From: CAYFMS01 sp964462325
Lineage (GTDB): Bacteria; Patescibacteriota; Patescibacteriia; UBA9934
Reading direction: 5' to 3'
DNA: 22,260 nucleotides
NCBI GenBank assembly: GCA_964462325.1
Contig: CAYWYQ010000010.1
Location: 1 to 22,260, forward strand
Positions within the stretch are counted from its first letter, which is position 1, and each line of letters begins with the position of its first letter. The position numbers and the translations under genes are program-made. The notes under the pieces are model-generated. The model had not been told where the DNA came from, did no database searches, and was given only the letters and a program-made list of their open reading frames with translations. Shown here in pieces: positions 6,192-14,559 of the stretch.

Positions 6192-7199
6192 ATGGCGAGA
6201 ATCGCGATAAATGGCTTGGGGAGGATTGGGAGGCAAACATTGAAAGCAGGTTGGGGAAAACGGAGCTTTAATGTTGTTGCTATTAATGATTTGACGGATG
6301 CAAATACGCTTGCATATTTATTGAAATATGATTCTATTTACGGTATCTGGGATATCGATATAACAGCAGGAGAGGATTTTATTCAAATTGGAAAAACAAA
6401 AATTCCTGTATTAGCGGAGAAGATTCCTGCAAAATTACCTTGGGGAAAATACAAAGTCGATATTGTTATTGAGTCAACGGGTTTCTTTAGCGAAAAGAAG
6501 GCAGCGCAAGCACATGTAAAAGCGGGTGCAAATCGAGTCATCATTTCTGCGCCAGGAAAGGGAGGTGTACCTACATATGTACGAGGCGCTAATGCCGGAA
6601 ATTTAGGTAAAGAAAAGGATAGGGTGATTAGTAATGCATCTTGTACAACAAATTGCGCATCACCCGTTATGTCTGTATTAGATGAAGTATTCGGTGTTGA
6701 TAAGGCTATGCTTTCTACGATACATGGGTATACTGCAACGCAGAATTTAGTTGATGGTCCGCATCGAAAGGATTTACGTCGAGGGAGGGCGGCGGCAGAA
6801 AATATGATTCCAACAACGACGGGTGCGGCAAAAGCGACCGTGCAAACTATACCAAAACTCAAAGGTAAATTTGACGGAATCGCAGTACGCGTTCCAGTCC
6901 CAACCGTTTCTTTAACAGATTTAACAGTTTTACTTCGCAAAAAAGTAACAGTAGGAGAAGTTAATGACGCATTCGAAAAAGCAAAAATGACGCCGAGATT
7001 TAAGGGGGTGCTTGGTACAACGAATGAACCCCTCGTATCTACGGATTTTATTGGTAATACTCATTCGGCAATCGTAGACATGGGCATGACACGGGTTGTA
7101 GGGGAAACGATGGTGAAAGTGGTTGCTTGGTATGATAATGAGTGGGGGTATGCCCATCGATTAGCAGAAATGGCACTCCTTTATTCTAAAAATAAATAA
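6192..7199 (+). CDS. gap: Glyceraldehyde-3-phosphate dehydrogenase (type I)
   Basis: The 335-aa protein converts glyceraldehyde-3-phosphate, Pi and NAD+ to 1,3-bisphosphoglycerate. It has the Rossmann motif INGLGRIGR (6-14), Asp33 in AINDLTD (the residue that binds the adenosine ribose and favours NAD+), the active site SNASCTTNC with Cys151, the partner His178 in HGYTATQ, and the usual C-terminal WYDNEWGYAHR. Length is normal. The region after IISAPGKGG (GVPTYVRGANAGNLGKEKDRV) departs from the common VPTFVMGVNH block. It is the first gene of a run ending at eno, with only 6 bases to the next start. Confidence 0.97.
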   Translation: MARIAINGLGRIGRQTLKAGWGKRSFNVVAINDLTDANTLAYLLKYDSIYGIWDIDITAGEDFIQIGKTKIPVLAEKIPAKLPWGKYKVDIVIESTGFFSEKKAAQAHVKAGANRVIISAPGKGGVPTYVRGANAGNLGKEKDRVISNASCTTNCASPVMSVLDEVFGVDKAMLSTIHGYTATQNLVDGPHRKDLRRGRAAAENMIPTTTGAAKATVQTIPKLKGKFDGIAVRVPVPTVSLTDLTVLLRKKVTVGEVNDAFEKAKMTPRFKGVLGTTNEPLVSTDFIGNTHSAIVDMGMTRVVGETMVKVVAWYDNEWGYAHRLAEMALLYSKNK

Positions 7200-7205
7200 A
7201 ATAAT

Positions 7206-7700
7206 ATGAAACAAAGAACATTATTTTCAGGATTTACAAATAACACAAACCAATTAACGAGTGCTTGGCTGTTTATTGTATTACGTGTCGTGCTGGGATT
7301 ACAGCTATTCATGGCAGGCTTGGCAAAATTTGGTGACTGGTCGGCAGCGGGGTACTTGAAAGGTGCTACTGGTCCATTTGCATCCTTTTTCCAATCCTTG
7401 GCAGGTAATGGTTTTGTAGATGCATTAAATACGTGGGGACTTACTCTTATTGGTATTGCACTGATTCTTGGAATATTTATGCGTCCTACGAGTTTTTTTG
7501 GAGCAATAATGATGACGCTTTATTACTTCGCACATTTTGAGCAAAACACTGCATATGGGTTTATTGATTCTCATATAATTTACATTCTTATTTTTGGATT
7601 GTTCATATCAGGAGGATTTGGTCATATGTTAGGACTGGATGGAGTGATACATCTGAAATGGAGCAAGAAACATTGGTTAAAGAATTTATTATTCGGATAA
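7206..7700 (+). CDS. DoxX-family integral membrane protein
   Basis: This 164-aa protein has four likely membrane spans (about 20-40, 75-91, 96-110, 121-137). The pattern LRVVLGLQLFMAGLAKFGDW near the first span and LILGIFMRPTSFFGAIM between spans two and three is typical of DoxX/DoxD-type proteins (thiosulfate:quinone oxidoreductase small-subunit relatives). Family members are linked to quinone-level redox or oxidative-stress complexes, but the exact reaction here is unknown. It lies 6 bases after gap and 1 base before the NDH-2-like gene, without its own SD, so it is probably co-translated. The neighbour suggests a shared membrane redox role. Confidence 0.85.
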   Translation: MKQRTLFSGFTNNTNQLTSAWLFIVLRVVLGLQLFMAGLAKFGDWSAAGYLKGATGPFASFFQSLAGNGFVDALNTWGLTLIGIALILGIFMRPTSFFGAIMMTLYYFAHFEQNTAYGFIDSHIIYILIFGLFISGGFGHMLGLDGVIHLKWSKKHWLKNLLFG

Positions 7701-7701
7701 T

Positions 7702-8931
7702 GTGAAGCGAAAGCGCGTCGTAATTTTAGGGGGAGGATTCGGTGGGCTCAATGTAGCGCTATATTTAGCGAAAACCGCATATGATTTATTCGAGATTATT
7801 CTTGTAGATGCGCAGGAACAACACCTGTACACCCCTTGGCTCTATAGAATTCCGTCTGATCTTCTACTCAAAAAAAAACAAGGCCGTTTTCGAGATTGTG
7901 AATTATTATTTTCCAATATATTAATGCCTTACCGTAACAAGATAGAGTTTAGAAAAGCGACGGTAACGGGGATGAATAAAAAAACAAAACATGTATTGCT
8001 TGAAAACGGAAAAACAATTTCATTTGATTATGTTGTGGTAGCACTTGGCTCGGAGTTGAATGATTATGGTATTGATGGAGTAAAAGAGTATGCGCTTTCT
8101 GTAAATTCTGTTCCACAGATCAAGGCGATGTATAAATCATTTACAGATTTAATGCTGAAGGATCAAAATAAACAACATGAATGTAATATTGTCGTTGGAG
8201 GTGGCGGTGCTGTTGGTACAGAAATTGCTCTTGATTTGATGCATGTTATTAGAATGCTTGGCAAGGAAGACATGATTCACGTCACTGTTGTTAATAGTTC
8301 TTCTGCCTTATTGGAACGCTTTTCAATTTACACACAGAAAAAAGCAAAGAGTAGATCGGATAATTTAGGGCTGAAATTATATTCAAATACAGCAATTTCT
8401 CATGCTTCTGACACAAATATCTCTCTTCGGACAGAAAATGATACAATGAAAAAAATACCTTATGATCTATTTATTTGGGCTGGTGGAGTTAGGTCAAGTA
8501 AAATTGCTAGGTGTTTTGATATGCAACTGAATATAGATGGGAGATTAATGGTGGAAAAAACATTAAGGGTAATGAACGAAACGCATTGTTTTTCTTTGGG
8601 TGATATGGCGGCTTATCCAAATGAAAAATCATCTACTTCTCTGCCTCCTGCCGCATGGGTGGCGGTAGAGCAGGCCAAGATAATTGCAGAAAATATAGTA
8701 CGAAATGAACGAGGGGATAAGCTGCGTTCGTATCTACCGCCAAAATATTACCCTGGTATTATTTCACTCGGTGGCCGCTATGCGTCTGGAGAATTATTCG
8801 GAATCGCGTTTAGTGGCAAGATAGCTTATATATTCAAGCAGATTATTACACTCAATTATTTCTTTAAAATACTTCCCTTACATAGGGCAGTATACGCATG
8901 GTTTACGAGACGAATGACATGTAAAATATGA
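7702..8931 (+). CDS. ndh: Type II NADH dehydrogenase-like FAD oxidoreductase
   Basis: The 409-aa protein is of the pyridine nucleotide-disulfide oxidoreductase superfamily, NDH-2 branch: it oxidises NADH at the membrane surface without proton pumping. The FAD site GGGFGG is at 10-15, the second nucleotide-binding motif VVGGGGAVGTE at 173-183, FIWAGGVRSS about 257-266, the FAD-contacting SLGDMAA at 298-304, and PPAAWVAVEQA at 315-325. There is no CxxxxC redox pair, which fits NDH-2 rather than a disulfide reductase. The C-terminal 50 residues are hydrophobic/basic and could anchor to the membrane. The start is GTG at 7702, directly after the doxX TAA. Its TGA overlaps the pgk ATG (ATGA), so translation is coupled. 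The electron acceptor (quinone or other) cannot be read from the window. Confidence 0.88.
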   Translation: MKRKRVVILGGGFGGLNVALYLAKTAYDLFEIILVDAQEQHLYTPWLYRIPSDLLLKKKQGRFRDCELLFSNILMPYRNKIEFRKATVTGMNKKTKHVLLENGKTISFDYVVVALGSELNDYGIDGVKEYALSVNSVPQIKAMYKSFTDLMLKDQNKQHECNIVVGGGGAVGTEIALDLMHVIRMLGKEDMIHVTVVNSSSALLERFSIYTQKKAKSRSDNLGLKLYSNTAISHASDTNISLRTENDTMKKIPYDLFIWAGGVRSSKIARCFDMQLNIDGRLMVEKTLRVMNETHCFSLGDMAAYPNEKSSTSLPPAAWVAVEQAKIIAENIVRNERGDKLRSYLPPKYYPGIISLGGRYASGELFGIAFSGKIAYIFKQIITLNYFFKILPLHRAVYAWFTRRMTCKI

Positions 8932-10058
8932 AATTACGTAAAATCCCATTGAATAAAGTAAAAGGGAAACGCATCATATTGCGTGTTGACTTAAATATTC
9001 CAGAAGGTGCCGATGTACTTCATTATCGCTTTAAACGCTCTATTCCTCAAATGAAGCAATTGATAGAGCATGATGCGAGTCTTGTGATCGTTACACATAT
9101 TGGTAGGCCAAAGGGTAAGGAGCGACATTTGAGTACACAGAAACTTATTCCAGAATTATCCGAGGTGTTAAAAACGGAGGTTGTTTTTGCTGCTTCAATT
9201 CCAAAGGCTTCTAAAGAAACAGCAAGGGTTGTTCTTCTTGAGAATATTCGTTTTGACAAGCGTGAAGTAAAAAATCGCCTATCTTTGGGTAAAGAATTGG
9301 CTTCTCTGGGTGATTATTATGTAAATGATGCATTTGGTGTTTGTCATCGCAAGCACGCTTCTGTTCATGCGATTACTCGATATATAGAGTCATTTGCTGG
9401 AATGCAATTACATGATGAAGTAAAGGAATTATCAAAAAAAATGAAGAAACCAATTGTTACACTTCTCGGAGGGATTAAGCTAAAAACTAAAATACCGTTA
9501 TTAAAGAAGTTAGCACCGAGTGCGCAATATATATTATTTGGTAGCGGAATGGCTCAAGTATATAGGTCAATGCGTTTAAGGGGAGTACATTCGGGTATGA
9601 GTATTGGATTTAAAGAGAGAATGATATTAAAGAGACTCATAAAGAAGTATGAGCATAAATTATTGTTGCCCGTTGATTTGCGAATAAGAAATAGAGAGGC
9701 GGATGAAGAATTACAGATTCGCACACTTGATCAATTGCAGCCAGATGATGTTATTGTGGATATTGGTCCAGATACGGAACTTCAATTTTCTGATTATATG
9801 CAAGAGGCAAAAACGGTTTTGTGGAACGGTCCCCTTGGTGTTGTTGAGGAAGTTGATGGAAAGGAGGGAACGTTGGCTGTTGCACAGTTGGTCGGATGCT
9901 TGTCTCAAGCGCATACGGTTATTGGAGGGGGAGATACGGTAGATTTCTTAAATAAGCACAAGGCATTACGAGCAAATTATGTTTCTTCTGGCGGAGGAGC
10001 TATGTTGGCATTCCTGGCGGGTAGTTCAATGCCAGGACTAAATGTTCTAAGTGTATAA
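8928..10058 (+). CDS. pgk: Phosphoglycerate kinase
   Basis: The 376-aa enzyme transfers phosphate from 1,3-bisphosphoglycerate to ADP. Substrate-binding segments are visible: LRVDLNIP (18-25), HIGRPKG (57-63), LLENIRFD (103-110), NDAFGVCHRKHAS (133-145). The nucleotide-domain motifs are LLGGIKLKTKI (179-189, usually LGGAKVSDKI), LWNGPLGV (298-305), GGGDT (333-337) and SSGGGA (353-358). It is shorter than the usual 390-400 residues and divergent at several normally fixed positions, as is common in reduced genomes, but all core elements remain. It overlaps ndh by 4 bases and is followed 2 bases later by eno. Confidence 0.96.
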   Translation: MKLRKIPLNKVKGKRIILRVDLNIPEGADVLHYRFKRSIPQMKQLIEHDASLVIVTHIGRPKGKERHLSTQKLIPELSEVLKTEVVFAASIPKASKETARVVLLENIRFDKREVKNRLSLGKELASLGDYYVNDAFGVCHRKHASVHAITRYIESFAGMQLHDEVKELSKKMKKPIVTLLGGIKLKTKIPLLKKLAPSAQYILFGSGMAQVYRSMRLRGVHSGMSIGFKERMILKRLIKKYEHKLLLPVDLRIRNREADEELQIRTLDQLQPDDVIVDIGPDTELQFSDYMQEAKTVLWNGPLGVVEEVDGKEGTLAVAQLVGCLSQAHTVIGGGDTVDFLNKHKALRANYVSSGGGAMLAFLAGSSMPGLNVLSV

Positions 10059-10060
10059 TT

Positions 10061-11323
10061 ATGAAAGCAAAAATAGCATCATTGAAAGCGATTGAAATTC
10101 TAGATTCACGTGGGAATCCTACTGTGCGTGTTTCTGCCACCCTCTCCGATGGAACAACGGCAAGTGCATCGGTACCTTCTGGTGCATCTACTGGAATTCA
10201 CGAGGCACTAGAGCTGCGTGACGGTGATAGAAAGCGCTATAGAGGAAAGGGGGTTTTGAAAGTCGTTAAGAATATTAATGGAAAGATTTTTACGTCATTA
10301 AAAGGAAAGAATGTTTTTGATCAAAGGGAAATAGATACAACGATGCGTCTTTTGGATGGCACACCAAATAAGCATAGATTGGGCGCAAATGCTATTTTAG
10401 GGGTATCGTTAGCCATTTTACATGCATCTGCTAAAAGTGCTCATATCCCACTTTATGAATATATAAGGCATCAATATGGGATAGTAGAGGATAAGTATAA
10501 ATTACCAACTCCTCTCATGAATGTTTTTAATGGTGGCGCACATGCTGATAGTAATTTAGATATGCAGGAATTTATTATTATTCCTCATGCATTTAAAACA
10601 TTTTCAAGAAAATTACAGGCGGGTACAGAAGTATTTCATGCCTTGCGAGACATTTTATTAAAAGATGGACTTGATACAGATGTAGGAAATGAAGGGGGAT
10701 ATGCCCCTGATGTGGGGAAGACAGAAGATGCACTGATGTATCTTAAGAAGTCAGTAACAAGAGCAAAATATAAACCCGGTAAGCAAATTTCTTTTGGGAT
10801 TGATATTGCTGCAAGTGAATTTTATGATCACAAAAAAGGTCAGTACGTGTTAAAGACGGACAGACGGAATATATCAGGTGCTGAAATGGTTGACTTGATA
10901 GAAGAATGGTCAAAGAAATACCCACTTATGTCAGTTGAAGATCCACTTGATCAAGATGCGTGGCAAGATTGGGCGATGTGCAGGAAACGACTAGGTGAAA
11001 AAATGATGATCATTGGTGATGATCTTTATGTAACAAATACTAAGCGTATTCGAAAGGGGGTAGAAATGAATGCAACAAATGCAGTTTTGATTAAGATGAA
11101 CCAAATAGGGACTATTTCAGAAACAATTGACGCTATGATTCTTGCAAAGAGCGCAAAACAAAAACTCATTGTTTCTCATCGCTCTGGAGAAACTGCCGAT
11201 TCAACGATCGCTGATCTAGCGGTTGCTCTTAATGCGGAATATATAAAGACAGGTGCTCCTTCTCGTACTGAAAGATTGGTAAAATATAATCGCCTGCTGG
11301 AAATTGAGGAAGGGTTACGTTAG
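10061..11323 (+). CDS. eno: Enolase
   Basis: The 420-aa enzyme converts 2-phosphoglycerate to phosphoenolpyruvate. It has the mobile loop SGASTG (40-45), NGGAHAD (157-163), GNEGGYAP with catalytic Glu211, Mg2+ ligands Asp248, Glu293 (SVEDP) and Asp320 (GDDLYVTN), catalytic Lys345 (LIKMNQIGT) and SHRSGET (372-378). Length is slightly below the usual 430. It is the last gene of the operon. Its TAG stop overlaps the TAA stop of the convergent dinB within four bases (TTAG), and no separate terminator is visible between them. Confidence 0.97.
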   Translation: MKAKIASLKAIEILDSRGNPTVRVSATLSDGTTASASVPSGASTGIHEALELRDGDRKRYRGKGVLKVVKNINGKIFTSLKGKNVFDQREIDTTMRLLDGTPNKHRLGANAILGVSLAILHASAKSAHIPLYEYIRHQYGIVEDKYKLPTPLMNVFNGGAHADSNLDMQEFIIIPHAFKTFSRKLQAGTEVFHALRDILLKDGLDTDVGNEGGYAPDVGKTEDALMYLKKSVTRAKYKPGKQISFGIDIAASEFYDHKKGQYVLKTDRRNISGAEMVDLIEEWSKKYPLMSVEDPLDQDAWQDWAMCRKRLGEKMMIIGDDLYVTNTKRIRKGVEMNATNAVLIKMNQIGTISETIDAMILAKSAKQKLIVSHRSGETADSTIADLAVALNAEYIKTGAPSRTERLVKYNRLLEIEEGLR

Positions 11324-12588
11324 GATTGGTGATCATAATGCCAACCGGAGGTTCTTTCCTTGAAATAGGTATTCATAGTACTTCCGCGACTCCATACACC
11401 GGGTCCGTATTTTTCCTGAAGCGTATCCAAGGCTATAAGGGCATCCTGTTCACTATTGTGTTTTTCAAGAAGACTGCTGGGGGTACGCTGAGAATCTGTA
11501 AAATGACTTATCGACACACCGAGAAGACGAATTGCGATATTCGGATCTCGAACTTGATCCAGTAGATGCCATGCATTTTTATATATGTCTAAGCCATTAT
11601 TGAATGTGCTTGTGAATTTTTTACTTGCAGAAATACTTCCACCGACACCATATCGTGCATAGACGGCAATATGCTGTCCGATTTTCGATTGTTTTCTCAT
11701 GCGGGCAGAAACTCGATCGCAGAGGGCTAGTAATTGTTTTCGTATGTCGACATCTTCTATGAGGTTCTGCGGGAAGGTATAGGAATTTCCTATTGATTTT
11801 GTTTTTTGTTTTTCTTGCAATGTATCTATTCCGTTTCCGCGTGCAATGTCATACAAAAACTGACCATAAGAATTGAATTCAGAAAATAAACGATGCAGAG
11901 GAAGGTCTCTTAATGATTGCATATCTGTGACCCCCATATGAGTAAGTTTATCATCAACTCGTTTACCTATTCCGCAAACTGCACTTAATGGCTGTGAATC
12001 AAGAAAAACCCTAGCATGCTCCGGACGAATGACTGTAAGGCCATTTGGTTTACATGATTCAGAAGCGAGTTTTGCTACCGGTTTATTGCTCGCAATACCT
12101 ATTGATACACCACAAGTTTTTCCACATTCATTCTTAATATCGTTACGAATCATTTGTGCTATAAAAGTTGCTCCAAAATAATCAGAAGCAGCTGTTGTGA
12201 TGTCCACAAAGGCTTCGTCGCAACTAAATTGTTCCACCTTGTCCGCATAGCGATGTAATATTTTAATAAAACGATCGGTGATATCGCTATATTTCCTAGG
12301 ATCACTCGGAATAATGATGAGTTCTGGGCATGTACGTAGGGCCTCGGTACTCGCCATGGCTGTTTTGACACCTCGTTTCTTTGCTTCTATGGAAGCAGTA
12401 GTAATAACCGTTCTTTGTAATGATTGTTCTTTGGTATTAACAGGTTTATTTATTTTTTTATAAATGCCTAAACTGCCCTTACCCTTTCCAGCAACCGCGA
12501 TGGGTTTATTGCGCAAAAAAGGATTCGCTTGTTGTTCTACGGAAGCAAAGTAGGAATTAAAATCAATATGGAGGATGATCTTTGACAT
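11320..12588 (-). CDS. dinB: Y-family DNA polymerase (DinB / Pol IV-like)
   Basis: This 422-aa translesion polymerase has catalytic carboxylates at Asp9 (HIDFNSYFAS) and Asp124-Glu125 (SCDEAFVDIT), with a Tyr-Phe pair at the steric-gate position. The thumb/HhH region contains VCGIGKRVDDKL, and the rest fits a little-finger domain. An insertion of about 25 residues (34-59, Gly/Lys-rich) between PIAVAG and the ITTASIEAKKRG segment is absent from E. coli Pol IV. No C-terminal QLxLF clamp motif is visible. The ATG at 12588 is preferred over the in-frame TTG at 12597. It is divergent from uppS across 32 bases and close to lexA, suggesting an SOS link, but I see no lexA-type operator upstream. Confidence 0.93.
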   Translation of the reverse strand: MSKIILHIDFNSYFASVEQQANPFLRNKPIAVAGKGKGSLGIYKKINKPVNTKEQSLQRTVITTASIEAKKRGVKTAMASTEALRTCPELIIIPSDPRKYSDITDRFIKILHRYADKVEQFSCDEAFVDITTAASDYFGATFIAQMIRNDIKNECGKTCGVSIGIASNKPVAKLASESCKPNGLTVIRPEHARVFLDSQPLSAVCGIGKRVDDKLTHMGVTDMQSLRDLPLHRLFSEFNSYGQFLYDIARGNGIDTLQEKQKTKSIGNSYTFPQNLIEDVDIRKQLLALCDRVSARMRKQSKIGQHIAVYARYGVGGSISASKKFTSTFNNGLDIYKNAWHLLDQVRDPNIAIRLLGVSISHFTDSQRTPSSLLEKHNSEQDALIALDTLQEKYGPGVWSRGSTMNTYFKERTSGWHYDHQS

Positions 12589-12620
12589 AATGCTCAACGA
12601 AGATTAGTATTAATTTTATT

Positions 12621-13331
12621 ATGAATAGTGGAATAAAACACGTGGCTCTAATTCCTGACGGGAATAGAAGATGGGCAAAAGAACATCGCATCCCACAGCT
12701 AGAGGGACATAGACGCGGCTATGCATTATTTAAAGAAGTCGTAGGATGGTGTGCTGATCGGGGAATAGAAGAAGTGTCGATTTGGGCCTTTTCTACAGAA
12801 AATTGGAATCGATCAAAAGAGGAAGTTGGCTATTTAATGGATTTAATGATCTGGGCACTCACGAAAGATTTGAAACAATTGGCCGATAAAAATATCCAAG
12901 TAAGAGTTATTGGTCGACGATCGAATTTGAGTAGAAATGTACTTGATGCTATTGAGCAAGCAGAGCAAATGACGGCTAATAACACAGGTCTCGTCATGAA
13001 TATATTATTTAATTATGGAGGACGTTCTGAAATTCTTGATGCGGTTAAGGAGATTGTTCATTCTGGTATAGATTCAAAACAAATCACAGAAGAACGATTA
13101 CATGAACACATGTGGACTGCTGATATCGCAGATCCTGAACTAATTATCCGTACTTCTGGCGAATCTAGATTGTCGGGGTATTATTTGTGGTCCGGAGCGT
13201 ATTCTGAACTTTATTTTCTGGACAGGAAATGGCCCGATTTTTCAGAAGAAGATTTAGATGATGCTATTGAATGGTACAGAACCAGAGAAAGACGTTTTGG
13301 TGGTGATTCAAAGAATAATCAATCGGTATAA
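12621..13331 (+). CDS. uppS: Isoprenyl (undecaprenyl) diphosphate synthase
   Basis: The 236-aa cis-prenyltransferase makes the C55 lipid carrier for cell-wall and glycan export. All family motifs are present: IPDGNRRWA (11-19, catalytic Asp13), the GHRRGY segment at about 29-34, AFSTENW (56-62), NYGGR (131-135), and RTSGESRLSGYYLW (177-190) followed by AYSELYF. Length is typical. The intergenic 32 bases shared with dinB must hold both promoters; no Shine-Dalgarno is visible. The last 13 bases overlap the end of the convergent 81-aa gene. Confidence 0.96.
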   Translation: MNSGIKHVALIPDGNRRWAKEHRIPQLEGHRRGYALFKEVVGWCADRGIEEVSIWAFSTENWNRSKEEVGYLMDLMIWALTKDLKQLADKNIQVRVIGRRSNLSRNVLDAIEQAEQMTANNTGLVMNILFNYGGRSEILDAVKEIVHSGIDSKQITEERLHEHMWTADIADPELIIRTSGESRLSGYYLWSGAYSELYFLDRKWPDFSEEDLDDAIEWYRTRERRFGGDSKNNQSV

Positions 13332-13564
13332 AGCTCAACAAGATACCATTTTAAACTTATAGGATTGAATCGAAGCTTCATGAAATTCGTATCGTCCGAT
13401 ACAGAAAAATAGGTAATTGTATTTGCACCTTCGCGACTGCGATGTATGAGATTCACGGCATTTGGCTTATAGATTCTACCATCCCAACGTATGGATCTTG
13501 GCCGAATATTTTTTCCATTAAATTCCACGATGACATCAATTGGATCCTTGAGGATTTGATGCAT
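13319..13564 (-). CDS. Small conserved hypothetical protein (DUF6504-like)
   Basis: This 81-aa protein has the pattern IDVIVEFNGKNIRPRSIRWDGRIYK, then an SREG turn and alternating strands ending KWYLVELYTD. The RPxSIRWxGRxY core resembles small DUF6504-type proteins, which in other bacteria are often found near Y-family polymerase genes; this match is from memory and not certain. It starts at ATG 13564, 2 bases after the stop of the upstream 54-aa gene, so the two are probably one operon. It converges on uppS with a 13-base overlap. The function is unknown. Confidence 0.7.
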   Translation of the reverse strand: MHQILKDPIDVIVEFNGKNIRPRSIRWDGRIYKPNAVNLIHRSREGANTITYFSVSDDTNFMKLRFNPISLKWYLVELYTD

Positions 13565-13566
13565 AT

Positions 13567-13731
13567 TTATTCATGAGAGATATGGTTTAGAGCGGTGTGA
13601 ATATATTGTTTCATCTTTCTGCGACTTACTTTTGTTCGAAATGTTTTTTTGAAATCCTCAATGCGACGAGTTCTACGAGAAGAACGGTAGGCAAGCGTTG
13701 AATGATAGTATCGAATAGTTGCTGTACTCAT
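13567..13731 (-). CDS. Small basic hypothetical protein
   Basis: This is a 54-aa Arg/Lys-rich protein starting MSTATIRYYHSTLAY, with a helical basic middle (RRTRRIEDFKKTF). An alternative start at 13770 would add 13 residues, but neither start has a clear SD. Support comes from its tight spacing (2 bases) to the 81-aa gene. I do not recognise it. The pair lies between uppS and lexA and may depend on a weak promoter just after the 13774-13809 hairpin. Confidence 0.5.
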   Translation of the reverse strand: MSTATIRYYHSTLAYRSSRRTRRIEDFKKTFRTKVSRRKMKQYIHTALNHISHE

Positions 13732-13773
13732 ATGAACATGGTTATTTTTTTTAAATGAATGATTGAACAAAAC

Positions 13774-13809
13774 AAAAGTGACGCGAGGGGGAGGATTCGC
13801 GTCACTTTT
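13774..13809 (-). terminator. Bidirectional intrinsic terminator downstream of lexA
   Basis: AAAAGTGACGCG (13774-13785) pairs perfectly with CGCGTCACTTTT (13798-13809), a 12-bp stem with a 12-base purine-rich loop. T runs exist on both strands, so it can stop lexA transcription on the minus strand and any plus-strand readthrough. Confidence 0.85.
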
Positions 13810-13931
13810 TATAAAGTTGTTCTCTGGTGAGAAACCGGATCCCGACAGTTCCTCTCCAGAAGAAAGGAGGGGTCGAGTATGAACACTCTATCTTTCTTCT
13901 AGATAGGAAAGGGGGATCTGATTGTAATGAA
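13810..13931 (-). other. Structured lexA 3' region (possible small RNA)
   Basis: These 122 non-coding bases contain three short hairpins: TTCTC-TGGT-GAGAA (13820-13833), CCTCTCC...GGAGGGG (13851-13872) and CTATCT...AGATAG (13888-13906), ending in the terminator at 13774-13809. The minus-strand loops and linkers are C-rich (CCCCCT, CCCCTCC), which could pair with Shine-Dalgarno sequences. No known RNA family is recognised. It may simply be the lexA 3' UTR. Confidence 0.35.
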
Positions 13932-14555
13932 CTAAATGCGTGAATATTTTCTAATTACAGCCCGTACAACTCCTTGAATGTTGACATCACCTTTTACGAT
14001 AATGGGTTCCATGGTGCTATTTGCTGGCTGCAGGCGAATATATTGAGCTTCTCGGTAAAACCGCTTCAATGTTGCATAGGCATTATCGAGGAGTGCAACG
14101 ACGATATCTCCATTTTTTGGTGATGGATTTCTTTCGATGACGACATAGTCGCCGTCAAAGATTCCATCTTCTATCATTGACCTCCCTCTTACTTTTAGTA
14201 CATAGGAATTTGCCGCACTTACTACGAAGTCTGTTGGAATCGCTATTGCTTCATTTTCTTCCACGGCTTCTATGGGTTCTCCGGCCGTAATAATTCCGGA
14301 AAGAGGGAGCATAATACTCATAGGAGAGATATATTCAGATTCTACGAGTTCTATAGAGCGAGCGGTGCCATCATTACCTGTATTAATTACACCTTTTTCA
14401 CAGAGGGCTTGCACGTGCTGATGTATGGTTGAGGGGGAGGAGAGGCCAAGTCCTTTTGCTATTTCACGATAGGATGGCGTGTATCCGTACTCTTGAATAA
14501 ACCCTTCGATATATTCTAGAACTTCTCTTTGTTTTTTTGTTAGGGGAGGTAACAT
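13932..14555 (-). CDS. lexA: SOS repressor LexA
   Basis: The 207-aa transcriptional repressor of the DNA-damage response self-cleaves when RecA is activated. The N-terminal winged helix-turn-helix (about 5-57) includes PSYREIAKGLGLSSPSTIHQHVQAL. The linker leads to the cleavage site Ala91-Gly92 (GIITAGEP). The peptidase fold has the catalytic dyad Ser126 (GRSMIEDG) and Lys164 (ATLKRF), so it should be active. Length is normal. The start at 14555 gives a leader of about 14 bases with no SD. The promoter is embedded in a four-half-site GTTC/GAAC operator, consistent with autorepression. Confidence 0.96.
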   Translation of the reverse strand: MLPPLTKKQREVLEYIEGFIQEYGYTPSYREIAKGLGLSSPSTIHQHVQALCEKGVINTGNDGTARSIELVESEYISPMSIMLPLSGIITAGEPIEAVEENEAIAIPTDFVVSAANSYVLKVRGRSMIEDGIFDGDYVVIERNPSPKNGDIVVALLDNAYATLKRFYREAQYIRLQPANSTMEPIIVKGDVNIQGVVRAVIRKYSRI

Positions 14556-14559
14556 AGGT

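Noticed and set aside
11326..11565. Plus-strand open frame inside dinB
   Set aside because: It is antisense to the conserved polymerase C-terminal region, with no supporting signals.
13810..13931. tRNA, SRP RNA or a known riboswitch in the lexA-downstream region
   Set aside because: No T-loop GGTTCRA, no CCA end, no SRP GGAAG-type core and no consensus of common riboswitches could be matched by eye.
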